Positions 9,648 through 18,023 are shown, counted from the stretch's first letter. The stretch: 44,305 nucleotides of DNA from Paulinella micropora (GCA_009731375.1 BJOX01000207.1:18449-62753), one strand, 5' to 3'. Made by a program: numbers and translations. The notes: generated from the sequence alone by a model not told the origin.

Positions 9648-10508
9648 ATGGAAACAATAATTGAAGAGGAGGTTCTCGCGGGAGTCCCCCCAACAGCAAA
9701 CGATCACCGCCCGTGTGCTCTCGCCAATTCTGAATTGGAGACAATAGCGCTGTCGAGGGGCATGGCCGACCACGAGTCCCGCCTATCCAAGTGGCGGCGG
9801 TGGGTTTTTGTTTGGCTCTCCGGCTTCGGCCCGTCAGGCTGTGCGTTCGCAGTAGCAATGTTTAACGATGCACATGCCAACTGGAAAATGACGGGACTGG
9901 AGTCTATCCTCTGGGTTTCGATTCCGTGCATGATTCTTCAGGTCTTGTGCTTTATCGGGGGGATTCACCTGTCTGCAAAACTGGGATTTCTCATCATGGG
10001 CCACGGTTCGTCCATGAGAAAGAAGGAAGCGCTTTTAAGCAACTGGTCCAATACCGCCATCTGCGGCGCTCTGCTCTTTACCATCACCTTTGCTATGCTT
10101 CCCGCTCTGCCGAAAAACGAAGGACCGCAATCTTCTTTCATCACACAATATTACGTGCTCTGGACGTGGATGGCATCGGGCAACACGTGGTTTGCTCTTA
10201 TGCTCAGTGGCGTAGCCTGGCTGTTTCTCGGAGCGTACGATGAAAAGGAGTCGTTGCAGTTTATGGCTCGTTTCCAGACACCGCTTGGGGCACCCGTATT
10301 TACCACTCTCCTGGGCATTATGTTTCTCTATATGTCTGCCTCTCTGTATGTGTGGGAGGTGTACGGAAAAGTGGCGGGAGGCACGGTGTGCCTGATCTGG
10401 CCCTTTGGCATTTTCGGAGTCGTCAATGAAGGTTGGCAGATGGCTTTCTGGCACCCCATTGAGTTACAAAACCCCCCGCCCCCACCGCCGGGGGTTGCAA
10501 CCTCCTGA
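9648..10508 (+). CDS. Polytopic membrane protein, unknown
   Basis: A 286-aa protein with about six hydrophobic segments, roughly at residues 52-72, 84-104, 128-148, 170-192, 208-232 and 240-262, and a Pro-rich C-terminus (PPPPPP). The N-terminal about 45 residues are hydrophilic. The overall size and helix count resemble small six-helix transporters, but no family signature is recognised. It is divergent from the hydrolase gene with about 120 bp between starts, so a shared promoter is possible. An AATAAA lies 69 bp past the stop. Confidence 0.75.
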   Translation: METIIEEEVLAGVPPTANDHRPCALANSELETIALSRGMADHESRLSKWRRWVFVWLSGFGPSGCAFAVAMFNDAHANWKMTGLESILWVSIPCMILQVLCFIGGIHLSAKLGFLIMGHGSSMRKKEALLSNWSNTAICGALLFTITFAMLPALPKNEGPQSSFITQYYVLWTWMASGNTWFALMLSGVAWLFLGAYDEKESLQFMARFQTPLGAPVFTTLLGIMFLYMSASLYVWEVYGKVAGGTVCLIWPFGIFGVVNEGWQMAFWHPIELQNPPPPPPGVATS

Positions 10509-10576
10509 CGGGAAAGACTGGGCGAACTGTCTGTGGTACGGCCGAAAAGGCAACAAAGGTGTTTTTACTTGGTTTA

Positions 10577-10582
10577 AATAAA
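10577..10582 (+). terminator. AATAAA poly(A) signal
   Basis: AATAAA in the context GGTTTAAATAAACAAC downstream of the membrane-protein gene. It fits the 3'-end signals of the other genes in this GC-rich segment. Confidence 0.55.
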
Positions 10583-10780
10583 CAACTAGGTTTTGCATAT
10601 ATTGTTTTGTTCCTTTCTTCTAGCTTCTTGCACGGGCTGCGTGGCAAGCTGTGTGTTTCTCCTTCTGTTTGCCCTTCTTCTTGTCCACGTGGGAGAGGAG
10701 GGGGGGGGGGCTTCTACCCTACCCCCTGCTTTTTCTCCATTATTTCGGACGGGTAGGATGAGGAGAAAATATAAAAACCC
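10583..10780. other. Spacer with TATA-like box
   Basis: No gene is seen. A TATAAAAA box occurs at 10,770-10,777, only 3 bases before the ATG of the Sel1 remnant. If it were a canonical TATA box, transcription would start inside that frame, so the true start could be downstream. Confidence 0.4.
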
Positions 10781-11460
10781 ATGCAAGCACGGGTACTCGC
10801 AGCGACCGCCGACGACGATGAGGACCAAAACAAGACGCCTCGCCTGTCTCCGCGCCTGGTAGAGGCATGCTGGCTGACTAGCACGACCACAGAGCTGTTT
10901 GAGCCCGCTGCATTGTCGACGGACAACCTGCCGTTTCTGCGCTAAGCCCAGGCGTGCCAAGGGCTGTGGCTGACCATGCTCGAAAAGTCGATCCGCAGGG
11001 GCGATCTGGCACGGGCACAGAACTTGCTACAAGCTTGGTGTGTGGAGGCTAAGGACGGGGCGACAAAGGTGAGAGGGGCGACGAGAGTGAGAGGGAAGGG
11101 CCGCCGTGAGGTCTTCCTCACGCGCGGGGGGTACGTTTGTACTTTTATTCTAGTTTGTGATACGGTCGGGGTTTGACACTCCCAAGATATCAATTCAATC
11201 CAACGTTCTAAAACATCTCCATGTCATCCAAGGTTACTTGAAGCTTAGTCTTTTTGTGGATATATTTGGCGAACACCCGCTCAGTACATGCTCGCTGCCT
11301 GTTCCCAGAGGGGCCAGGGCGTGACAGAGGACACCGCCCAAACCCTGGAGTGGTACGGGCGAGCAGCCGCGCAGAACCACAGGGGCGCCCTGCGGATATT
11401 GGGCATTGTGTATTATTTTGGTCGCATTGTGCCCCAGATTTCTAGTCTAAAAACAAAATC
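10781..11460 (+). pseudogene. Broken Sel1-repeat protein gene
   Basis: A 54-codon frame from 10,781 ends at TAA (10,943-10,945) and continues in the same frame with CQGLWLTMLEKSIRRGD and RAQNLLQAWCVEAKD to about 11,056. There the R1 minisatellite interrupts it. Coding signal returns at 11,288-11,460 with GVTEDTAQTLEWYGRAAAQ followed by GALRILGIVYYFG, a good Sel1-like (TPR-related) repeat. Sel1 proteins are solenoid protein-interaction scaffolds and are common in giant viruses and their hosts. The stop codon plus the repeat insertion indicate a dead gene. Only about one recognisable Sel1 unit survives. Confidence 0.7.
11056..11130 (+). repeat. R1 minisatellite fragment inside Sel1 remnant
   Basis: GGGGCGACAAAGGTGAGAGG and following units, then GGGCCGCCGTGAGGTCTTCC, matching one edge of the R1 unit. 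A related R1-like piece with TTTGGCGACAAATT (palindrome broken by one base) lies at about 11,500-11,600. Confidence 0.75.
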
Positions 11461-11635
11461 CAATTGTGCCGTTGGAAAAACCAGTTTTATCGATACGGCC
11501 GAAAGGAGGCAATCACAAGCGGTTTTGGGGCAGATTTTCCGGGGAAACACACACAGACAATTTGGCGACAAATTCTATGTGAGAAACGGAAAAGAGAAAA
11601 AAAGTTCAGTTCAGTTCAGTTCGCAAAGGAATGGC

Positions 11636-11701
11636 GGGGGGGCCGGGGGGCAAGCCCCCCCGCGACCCCCTTGCTACCCTTTCAGCCCGCGGCAGCGGGC
11701 T
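11636..11701. repeat. R3 GC-rich double-hairpin element
   Basis: The same order as at 3108-3172: GGGGGGCAAGCCCCCC, GACCCCCTTGCTACCC, then the CAGCCCGC-GGCA-GCGGGCTG hairpin at 11,682-11,701. It is followed after about 70 bp by an R4 palindrome (11,771-11,796), so repeats fill the whole space before the next gene. Confidence 0.85.
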
Positions 11702-11852
11702 GAGGCGTTTCATGCATTTCTTTTGTAGCTTCTGCGCTCTTCCCCTCCCCCCTGCCCTTCCCCTGTCTTTTGAGCCCCCCGGGCTCAGGGGGCTCAGAGG
11801 GAAGACAAAAAGGGGGGGGAGGGGGGGGGAGCCCCCCCCTGTGGAATAAAGA

Positions 11853-13820
11853 ATGAGCTGTGAATCTTGCTCTTCCAAGCGTCAAAAGAAGGCTGAGGCA
11901 AGTACGTTGAAGCTAGCAGCGGACAAAACTGCTTGGAAGCCAAACATAATAGATTTGTGCCTCAAGAAGGCCAATCACGATCCAGAGGATGCAACTTTGT
12001 TAGTGAAGGCGGGGCTGTATTGTTTTGAACAGTGGCGACGGAATACGCGGGAGCCAAAGCCCTGGCCCGAGTTCACAGAGCTGTTGAAGCTACTGTTAAC
12101 GCAGCGTTGGTACGAAGACATTGACACGCTGCGCCGCGTGGTGGAGCTGTTCCAAGATCGCCACCTGCCGTGGGTCGACTTGGCTGCCAGGACCAAGCTG
12201 CTGGCGCACGATCTGCAGTTCCGGAACGATGATGACGATGTCGACGAGCTGTTCGACCGCGACCGCGTGTGTTGGCTGTCGCTAGATAGTAGTCATACCG
12301 AGCTCGTCGCAGCGTGCCAGTCGATCAAACACAAACTGACGCTGCGCGCGCTGCAACTAGCAGGGCTGGAACCAGCAGGGCCGCGATTACAGACGGTCCA
12401 CATCAACCTAGTGTTGAAGTGCTGGGCTTGGGAGCTGGACAAAGCACTAGAGTGGCAAGTCAAAGATAGACAACCAATAGTGCCGCTCCGAGAGTGGCCC
12501 GCGCTAAAAACCACATTTTTGTATAAAGAGCACAAATCGGTGGCTAACCGCTACCCTTCCGCGCTGGGGGGCGATGGTCTAGAAAAGGTTTTCAAACTGT
12601 TTTGGTTGGCAGCAGACAGGTTCCTGCGGCAAGCCAACAAAGAAGACGAGGAGGAAACGACATCTGCTAGCAACAAAGACGAGGTAATTAGTTATAGACG
12701 ATCACGCTCATCGAGAAGTTGCGTCCTACCGTTAGGGCCGCTGCCGCCGGCCTTCATTTTCGCCTGGAGCTACGCCGCAAACCTGACGCATAGCAAGTTC
12801 ATCGACCGTGAGATCGATTTTCAGGCCCCCGTGCTGTGCGACCCTAGGCACACAAGTTTGGGTTTGGACGTCGGTTCAGTCGCCTGGCAGATTTTGAACG
12901 ATGGCTGGCCGGTGGCACTGGGTTGGGACATTCCCATAGAGGTCACAGAAGACGAGGCCTGGGTGCTGGCCTGGTGGCTGCGCGAATTGGGTAACATAGA
13001 AGAATATGATTGGCAGCGCAACGTCGGCTACAAGAATGGACACATCTACTTTGGCATGGGTCTGATCGAGTCCTACGACCCCGAGCTCGGCGGAGTCTTT
13101 GATGACCAACGGAGTTCAAATCTTCTGGAGCGTCTCGTCAAATTCCAACACGGCCGCGACCCGCCTTTTGCGCGGCTGTGCCCGCACGAATCGTGTTGGG
13201 ATGTACTTAAAAACACAATCGACATATCGAGACAGGCTCTACAGAGGTACACTACGTTCCTGGTCTTATACAAAGATCCAAAAGAAGAATTTGATCATGC
13301 CATAGTTTTTTTCAGGCACGACGACACTATCTACGTATATGACCCCAACACGCCTGTCGAGCCTGAAGTGTGCGCAAGTTTAACACAAGCCCTACAAAAA
13401 CGAAAGTTACGCTTTAAAGTACAAAATGCAGAAAACAACGTCGCCGGCAGGCACAGCGTCGCGGATCAGATCGATGAAGGGAGCTGCTTTCTGTTGTCGT
13501 TGGCGCGGGCCTTGCTGGTCACTTGCAGCCAAGACCATAAAGATTTACAGTTTTCACGTAGGATCAGCCATCCCTGGCTGCTCTTGGTATTTATGCTCTG
13601 GCAGAAATTTATTATGACAAGTGATGACAAAACTGTGCTGGCGACCGCCCAGGTCCCTTTGTCGAACACAAGGGCAAGAACTCACGCCATGTTTGTGGAA
13701 CTGCGCAAAAAAGATCATAAACAGGCTCTGGCCGCCCTTGGACCGCGCCTGAAATTTCTGGGCCCAGCGGCCCGCACGCTCGCTCCATCTGAAGCTAAAA
13801 AAGAGAAACGTTTTCTTTAA
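11853..13820 (+). CDS. Large protein with Ulp1/adenain-like cysteine protease signature
   Basis: A 655-aa protein, start at 11,853 just past a G/C repeat. The N-terminal two thirds is helical, Trp-rich and unrecognised. Near the C-terminus there is FDH482AIVFF, then YVYD497PN, then DQ539IDEGSC545FLLSLARAL. The order His-Asp-Gln-Cys and spacing (15, 42, 6) closely match the C48/C5 peptidase fold (in Ulp1 about 17, 43, 6). The gene could therefore encode a de-SUMOylating-type or maturation protease, but overall homology cannot be tested here. Its TAA stop is embedded in TTTAATAAA. It converges with the Cys-rich gene on the - strand 44 bp away. It appears intact. Confidence 0.7.
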   Translation: MSCESCSSKRQKKAEASTLKLAADKTAWKPNIIDLCLKKANHDPEDATLLVKAGLYCFEQWRRNTREPKPWPEFTELLKLLLTQRWYEDIDTLRRVVELFQDRHLPWVDLAARTKLLAHDLQFRNDDDDVDELFDRDRVCWLSLDSSHTELVAACQSIKHKLTLRALQLAGLEPAGPRLQTVHINLVLKCWAWELDKALEWQVKDRQPIVPLREWPALKTTFLYKEHKSVANRYPSALGGDGLEKVFKLFWLAADRFLRQANKEDEEETTSASNKDEVISYRRSRSSRSCVLPLGPLPPAFIFAWSYAANLTHSKFIDREIDFQAPVLCDPRHTSLGLDVGSVAWQILNDGWPVALGWDIPIEVTEDEAWVLAWWLRELGNIEEYDWQRNVGYKNGHIYFGMGLIESYDPELGGVFDDQRSSNLLERLVKFQHGRDPPFARLCPHESCWDVLKNTIDISRQALQRYTTFLVLYKDPKEEFDHAIVFFRHDDTIYVYDPNTPVEPEVCASLTQALQKRKLRFKVQNAENNVAGRHSVADQIDEGSCFLLSLARALLVTCSQDHKDLQFSRRISHPWLLLVFMLWQKFIMTSDDKTVLATAQVPLSNTRARTHAMFVELRKKDHKQALAALGPRLKFLGPAARTLAPSEAKKEKRFL

Positions 13821-13824
13821 TAAA
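13818..13824 (+). terminator. Stop codon overlapping poly(A) signal (TAATAAA)
   Basis: TAATAAA includes the TAA stop of the protease-like gene and an AATAAA. The same arrangement ends the F-box gene (18,591-18,597), the 946-aa recombinase (20,344-20,350, minus) and probably the gene at 17.1 kb (17,706-17,712). Confidence 0.7.
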
Positions 13825-13864
13825 AGCTTGACTTATTTACTTGTATACGACTTCGCGCCAGAGT

Positions 13865-14410
13865 CTACTCATCCGACGCACCGCCCGAGCCGCAAACGCA
13901 TTTGTGCGCGTCCTCGCAATGGTTGAGCTCGCCACACTTGTCGCAGGGGTAGAAGCAGCAACTTTCGCACCCAAGTTCTGTAATTGTTTCCATGGCCGAT
14001 CTGTGAGACTCTGCTATGGAACTCGCCCCCACCAAAGCTTGCAACAGCGTCGAATTCAAGGCACGGAGCTCATCCTCCTTGCACTCCGCAGCCCTTCGGC
14101 AAAGCCCCGCCAATTTCTCCTCGGAGCTGGCAATGTCTTCGTACACTTGGCGGCACTGCTGACGTTGCTTGCACCAGGGCTCATCGATCGGCTCATCACT
14201 ACGCAAAACCAACGCGAACTTTTGGACCTTCGGCGCTGTCTTGGCTTTCTTAGTCGAGCCGGTTTGCTTGCCAGCAGCCTCAGGGCGCTGGCGCTTGGTG
14301 TTCATGGCATCTGCTTTGTACAGAGACTTCCTGGGCGCCATTGTACCAGTTGTAGCCATGCATGAAGTCTTCATTCGCGGCGGCATTGTCTGTACCAGGG
14401 ACAGAATCAA
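13865..14410 (-). CDS. Cys-rich coiled-coil protein, unknown
   Basis: A 181-aa protein. Residues 25-60 are Lys/Arg/Ala-rich and resemble a nuclear localisation region. About 75-135 are predicted helical with heptad-like leucines. The C-terminus holds a dense cysteine cluster CESCCFYPCDKCGEL followed by HCEDAHKCVCG, suggesting a small zinc-binding module with about eight Cys/His ligands. The start could be the first Met or one of several nearby Mets (MPPRMK...). It is convergent with the 655-aa protein gene. No family is recognised. Confidence 0.6.
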   Translation of the reverse strand: MILSLVQTMPPRMKTSCMATTGTMAPRKSLYKADAMNTKRQRPEAAGKQTGSTKKAKTAPKVQKFALVLRSDEPIDEPWCKQRQQCRQVYEDIASSEEKLAGLCRRAAECKEDELRALNSTLLQALVGASSIAESHRSAMETITELGCESCCFYPCDKCGELNHCEDAHKCVCGSGGASDE

Positions 14411-14826
14411 AACACACTAAATTAAGCACGCACAGGGAAAAAGCAAAAGACATGACGAGCACAAGGAGTGAGGAAAAATAGGGGGGGGAGGGCAAGTGGG
14501 AGAAAGCATGGTGGTGGTATCATCTCCCTCTGCTCCCCCTCCCCGTCGTGGTCAACTCTGCAAAAAGCAGCCGCGCAAATTGTGACCTGATTTGTGACTC
14601 CGACCCTTTTCGCATACGTGTCCAAGGGGGGGTGCCCCCCTCCCTTTTTTCCTGTGCGGACGATCACGCAATAGATTTCTTTACGTTTTCTTTCCTCCCC
14701 TCCCCCCCCCGAGCCCTCCCTACATGCTGCGCCAGCGGGCGGGCCCCGAGAGGAGAAAACCCGAGAGAAGAAGTTCAAACCCGCACCGCGTCCTCCAGAG
14801 CCGGTCTTAGCTTATGCGCCGTTCTG
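14411..14826. other. Spacer without a recognised gene
   Basis: Mixed G/C homopolymer tracts and low-complexity sequence. A + strand frame without a clear ATG runs through here into the Fanzor remnant B frame, but it reads low-complexity sequence before 14,888. Confidence 0.5.
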
Positions 14827-14884
14827 GACTGAGTCCGGGGGGCAAGGCCCCCCGAGCCCCCCTTTCAGCCCGCGTCAGCGGGCT
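14827..14884. repeat. R3 GC-rich double-hairpin element
   Basis: GGGGGGCAAGGCCCCCC followed by the hairpin CAGCCCGC-GTCA-GCGGGCTG at 14,865-14,884. It sits immediately upstream of, and in open frame with, the Lys/Glu-rich part of Fanzor remnant B. This repeats the relationship seen in remnant A. Confidence 0.8.
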
Positions 14885-15262
14885 GGTAAAAAGAGGCGGC
14901 GCCAGGAAAAGAAGGAGGAAAAGCCCGCAAAGCACAAGAGACGAAAAAAGGAGGAGAAGCCGGCTGAGGAAGACAAGGAAGAGAAGGAAGAGACGGCCGA
15001 GGAGATCAAGGCCAGGAAAGCCAGAGAGCGTCAAGAACAAAAGGAGCGCCGAGGGAAAAGAATGGCCGAGATGGGCGGTAGAATGCGCTGCTTGGGCGAT
15101 TTCGATCCGGATACTCTGCGCCTGTGGTTTGTGCAAGAAAATAGTAAATTTGTGCGAGCCAGACCGTGGTTTCTTCGGGTCCCCTACGACATCCGCGCGG
15201 TCGCCATTCGGGACCTGCAAGCGGCAAGGGCCTCTGCCATCTCAAAAGCTATCAATCTCGCA
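14885..15262 (+). pseudogene. Fanzor remnant B with Lys/Glu-rich leader
   Basis: The frame in phase with 15,062 begins with a highly charged segment (about 14,888-15,061, Lys/Glu/Arg, likely coiled coil). It then reads KFVRARPWFLRVPYDIR followed by AIRDLQAARASAIS, nearly the same as the Fanzor piece at 2.9 kb. Similarity ends abruptly near 15,250, and no RuvC motif follows. Here the 'VPYDIR' residues typical of the family are kept, whereas remnant A has VPCAIR. It is a fragment, probably of the same subfamily, lost by the same kind of repeat invasion. Confidence 0.7.
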
Positions 15263-15411
15263 CCAAACCCTGGCTTCAGGTCGGGTTTTGGTGCTTTGCT
15301 TCGATTGGGGCCTCTGAGAAGGGAGGGGGGTGTGCCGCGTGCTGCCCTTCCCCCCCTTCCAGCTGTAGGAATCTCTGGAGGGGTTCACCTCTCTAAGATT
15401 TCAATCCAATC

Positions 15412-15600
15412 CGCTCATCCATCCGCCGTAGGGGCGTGCTGGAGCGCAGTGCTCCGCTCCTAGTTTTCAGTGCCCAAGTGTAAGGCCGTCGAGCTTTAAT
15501 TCAGCGTAAATTACATTTTCTTGGCGCGCCCCTGCTCCTCCTTCCCTGCCTCTCCCCTCTGCAAGGATATGCGGAAATATCTGCGGGAATATGAAAAGTG
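15412..15600 (+). repeat. R2 tail fragment
   Basis: The block CATCCATCCGCCGTAGGGGC, then TAGTTTTCAGTGCCCAAGTG, then CGAGCTTTAATTCAGCG and TTTTCTTGGCGCGCCCCTGC. The core block is missing. It is joined directly to an R1 unit at about 15,600. Confidence 0.75.
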
Positions 15601-15998
15601 TTGCGCAAGTAGATTTTGGCGCCAAATTGGCGCTTACGGCTGTTTGCCCGAAGGCTCAGACGTAGTGCCTTTTTTCAACCGTATCACGCACCCTACCTCC
15701 GGACGGCACAATTTGGCGCCAAATTTTGCAGGGTTCGTTCCGGAGGCTAGCAGAGAAATCGGACGCTTTCCCGTGGGGGAGAAACGGTACGCCTTTTACT
15801 CACACGAAAATGTTTTTCGGCCCTCTCACCTTCCCTAGAGGCAGGGAGGTGCAGAGCAAAGGGGAGCGGGGCGACAAAGGTGAGAGGGGCGACGAATGTG
15901 AGAGGGGCGATGAAAGTGAGAGGGGCGATGAGAGAGAGAGGGAGAGGGAGGACGTCTTCCTCACGGCGGCGTTGGGGCGTTTGTGTGGGATTTTCTTT
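15600..15998 (+). repeat. R1 repeat, tandem copy 1
   Basis: Two TTTGGCGCCAAA palindromes (15,615-15,626 and 15,712-15,723) about 97 bp apart, the CGGAGGCTAGCAGAGAAATC block, and a minisatellite at about 15,873-15,950. Confidence 0.85.
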
Positions 15999-16345
15999 TT
16001 GCGCAAGTAGATTTTGGCGCCAAATTGGCGCTTACGGCTGTTTCCCCGGGAAAGCTAAGACGTACTGCCTTTTTCAGCCGTATCACGCACCCTAACTCCG
16101 GACGGCACAATTTAGCGCCAAATTTAGCAGGAGTCGTTCCGGCGGCTAGCAGAGAAATCGGACGCTTTCCCGTGGGGGAGAAACGGTACGTCTTTTACTT
16201 ACACGAAAATGTTTTTCGGCCCTCTCACCTCCCCTAGAGGCAGGGAGGTGCAGAGCAAAGGGGAGCGGGGCGACAAAGGTGAGAGGGGCGACGAAGGTGA
16301 GAGGGGCGACGAAAGTGAGAGGGGCGACGAGAGTAAGAGGGAGGG
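15999..16345 (+). repeat. R1 repeat, tandem copy 2
   Basis: A head-to-tail copy. The first palindrome is perfect (16,013-16,024). The second is mutated to TTTAGCGCCAAA near 16,111. The minisatellite spans about 16,269-16,345. High similarity to copy 1 points to recent tandem duplication. Confidence 0.85.
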
Positions 16346-16500
16346 GGAGGACGTCTTCTTCACGGCGGCCCAGCCGAGCGTCTGTGTGGATTTTCTTTTT
16401 GCGCAAGTAAATTTTGGCGCCAAATCGGTGCTTACGGCTGTTTCCCCGGGAAGTCCCAGACGTACTGCCTTTTTCAGCCGTATCCCGTCCAAAATTTGAC
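16346..16500 (+). repeat. R1 repeat, tandem copy 3, truncated
   Basis: It starts with the GACGTCTTCTTCACGGCGGC block and a palindrome at 16,413-16,424, and stops after TTTTTCAGCCGTATCCC. The second half of the unit is missing. An inverted R2 tail phrase (CTCGACAAAATCTTGAAG, GGCACTGAATAC) follows at about 16,550-16,595. Confidence 0.8.
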
Positions 16501-17146
16501 AATATCGCGCCCCGCGAGAGTACAAAAAAGACAATTTACGCTTAATCAAAAGCTCGACAAAATCTTGAAGTTTGGCACTGAATACTAATATGGCACTGAA
16601 TTTACGCGCAAAGGTTTGGGAAACTTACTTGAAAGTCTACAAGGGGGCTTGCTGGTACGTGCACGGGCTCAAGTCTACAGGTTAGACTCAAATTAAAAAG
16701 CCTTCCCTGCTCCTTGAGCCCCCTGGGCTCAGGGGACAAGAGGCACAAAACAAATTTAAAGGAGAGCAAGGAGAGGGAGAGGGAGGGCAGGGGCACCAAG
16801 AAATTGCAAGATTTTTTTTACTAAAGCTCGACAAAAATGGGAAAGGGGGGAGGGGGGGGGGGGATCGGCATTGGGGGGCTTAGTTGAGGCGTTTCATGCA
16901 TTTTTCTTTTAGCTTCCGCGCTCTTCCCTTCTCCCTTTGCCCTTCCCCTGTTCTTTGAGCCCCCCGGGCTCAGGGGGCTCAAGGAGAGGGAAGAGGAAAA
17001 AAGGGGGGCGCCCCCCCCCCTCTCTCTGCAAGATCTGCGGAAATACGAACAAAATGAAAAGTGGAAAAGAATTTTTTTTAGAACGCGTGCAAACGCGCAA
17101 ACAAGGGACGAGAGGAGGGGGGAGTAGGTCTGCGTACGAGGAGGGC
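16501..17146. other. Spacer with R4 palindromes, no gene
   Basis: It contains R2 tail remnants in inverted orientation, a degenerate R4 near 16,715, a perfect R4 at 16,956-16,981, and G homopolymers. A frame open from 16,937 into the next gene is low-complexity before 17,147. Confidence 0.5.
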
Positions 17147-17708
17147 ATGGGGCGGCTCTTCGGGCAAGACGACGACTTCTTCTGGCAGCCGGACCTCTTG
17201 GTCCGGCTGCACCAGCTCCTGTGCCCGCTTGGGGGGCCCGCGCCCGCGTTCCTCCGGTTGCGTCTTTCCAACCAACAGGCCCGCGCCGAGCCCGGTGAAG
17301 ATGACCTGGCCGCGCTGCGGCTGCTGCGTCCAGTGTCTGTCTCGATACTAGACAAGGGGCCTTGCGTGGCGGGCGGCCGCGTCCAGAGCGGGCACCCGGG
17401 CCTTACCTTTTTTCGGCACTGTTGCACCGCGTTAGCAGGGCTCACAGAACTGACGCTCCTACTGGGCCTGCCCCTTTCACATTTTACCTATGAAGGCAGA
17501 TTGGACCTGCACGGTCCCAGGGCCGAGCAAGAAAGCGCACGCCTCAGTGCCTGGGCCCTCGCGTACCAGCGCCTGTTCCAGACACTCACGTCTGCACGCG
17601 TCGCCGGCCTCACCTTTAGCTCCGTCAACTTGCAGCAATATTTCCAATACTACTGGCACGACTTGCACGGGATGCTCAATTTGCATACAAAAAAAAAGTT
17701 TTCTTTAA
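17147..17708 (+). CDS. Unknown protein of about 187 aa with a likely 3' frameshift
   Basis: The start chosen is ATG at 17,147 (MGRLFGQDDDFFW), where ordinary amino-acid composition begins. The protein is Leu-rich and has no recognised domain. In the given sequence the frame runs on to 17,827, but the 3' end TTTTCTTTAATAAA is the same as at the end of the 655-aa gene, where TAA is the stop. One base fewer in the A9 run just before would place the TAA at 17,706 in frame. I therefore end it there and treat the 3' extension as an artefact or a recent frameshift. Function unknown. Confidence 0.55.
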
Positions 17709-17723
17709 TAAAATTACTTGTAT

Positions 17724-17852
17724 ATGTCTCGACACTATCGTGCAATTCCCAAGCTAGGCATCAGCGCCATCGTCCTCCTGTGCTTGAGCTTCTTTGTTCT
17801 AGCCAGTTACGGGGTCAGTCTGCTTGATTGTTTTAACTGGTATATGGGATAA
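17724..17852 (+). CDS. Small single-pass membrane protein (42 aa)
   Basis: ATG at 17,724, TAA at 17,850. It reads a short basic N-terminus (MSRHYRAIPK), one strong hydrophobic segment (GISAIVLLCLSFFVLASYG), and a short polar tail ending NWYMG. The clean TM profile and the basic-before-TM charge pattern make it a plausible viral or mobile-element micropeptide. It begins 12 bp after the TAATAAA of the preceding gene. No homologue is recognised. A chance frame is the alternative. Confidence 0.4.
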   Translation: MSRHYRAIPKLGISAIVLLCLSFFVLASYGVSLLDCFNWYMG

Positions 17853-18023
17853 AGGCGATAGAATTACGGAAACGCCCCTAGAAAGCCCCCCCCCCCTTCC
17901 CCCCCCTCTCCCCCGCGCCTTCTTCAAACTATTCATCGTGAATAGGTCGCGACACCATCTGCGACGCTGGCCTGACCACAACCCCTGTCACTCCGTCTGA
18001 TACACAAAACGAAACGTTTTGCC
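17853..18023. other. Intergenic spacer before F-box gene
   Basis: C-rich tract at about 17,886-17,920 and no open frame of note. The F-box gene start is preceded by AAACGAAACGTTTTGCC. Confidence 0.4.

Noticed and set aside
9648-10508. Assignment of the membrane protein to the GPR1/FUN34/YaaH acetate transporter family
   Set aside because: Six helices fit, but the family's NPAPLGL-type signature is not present.
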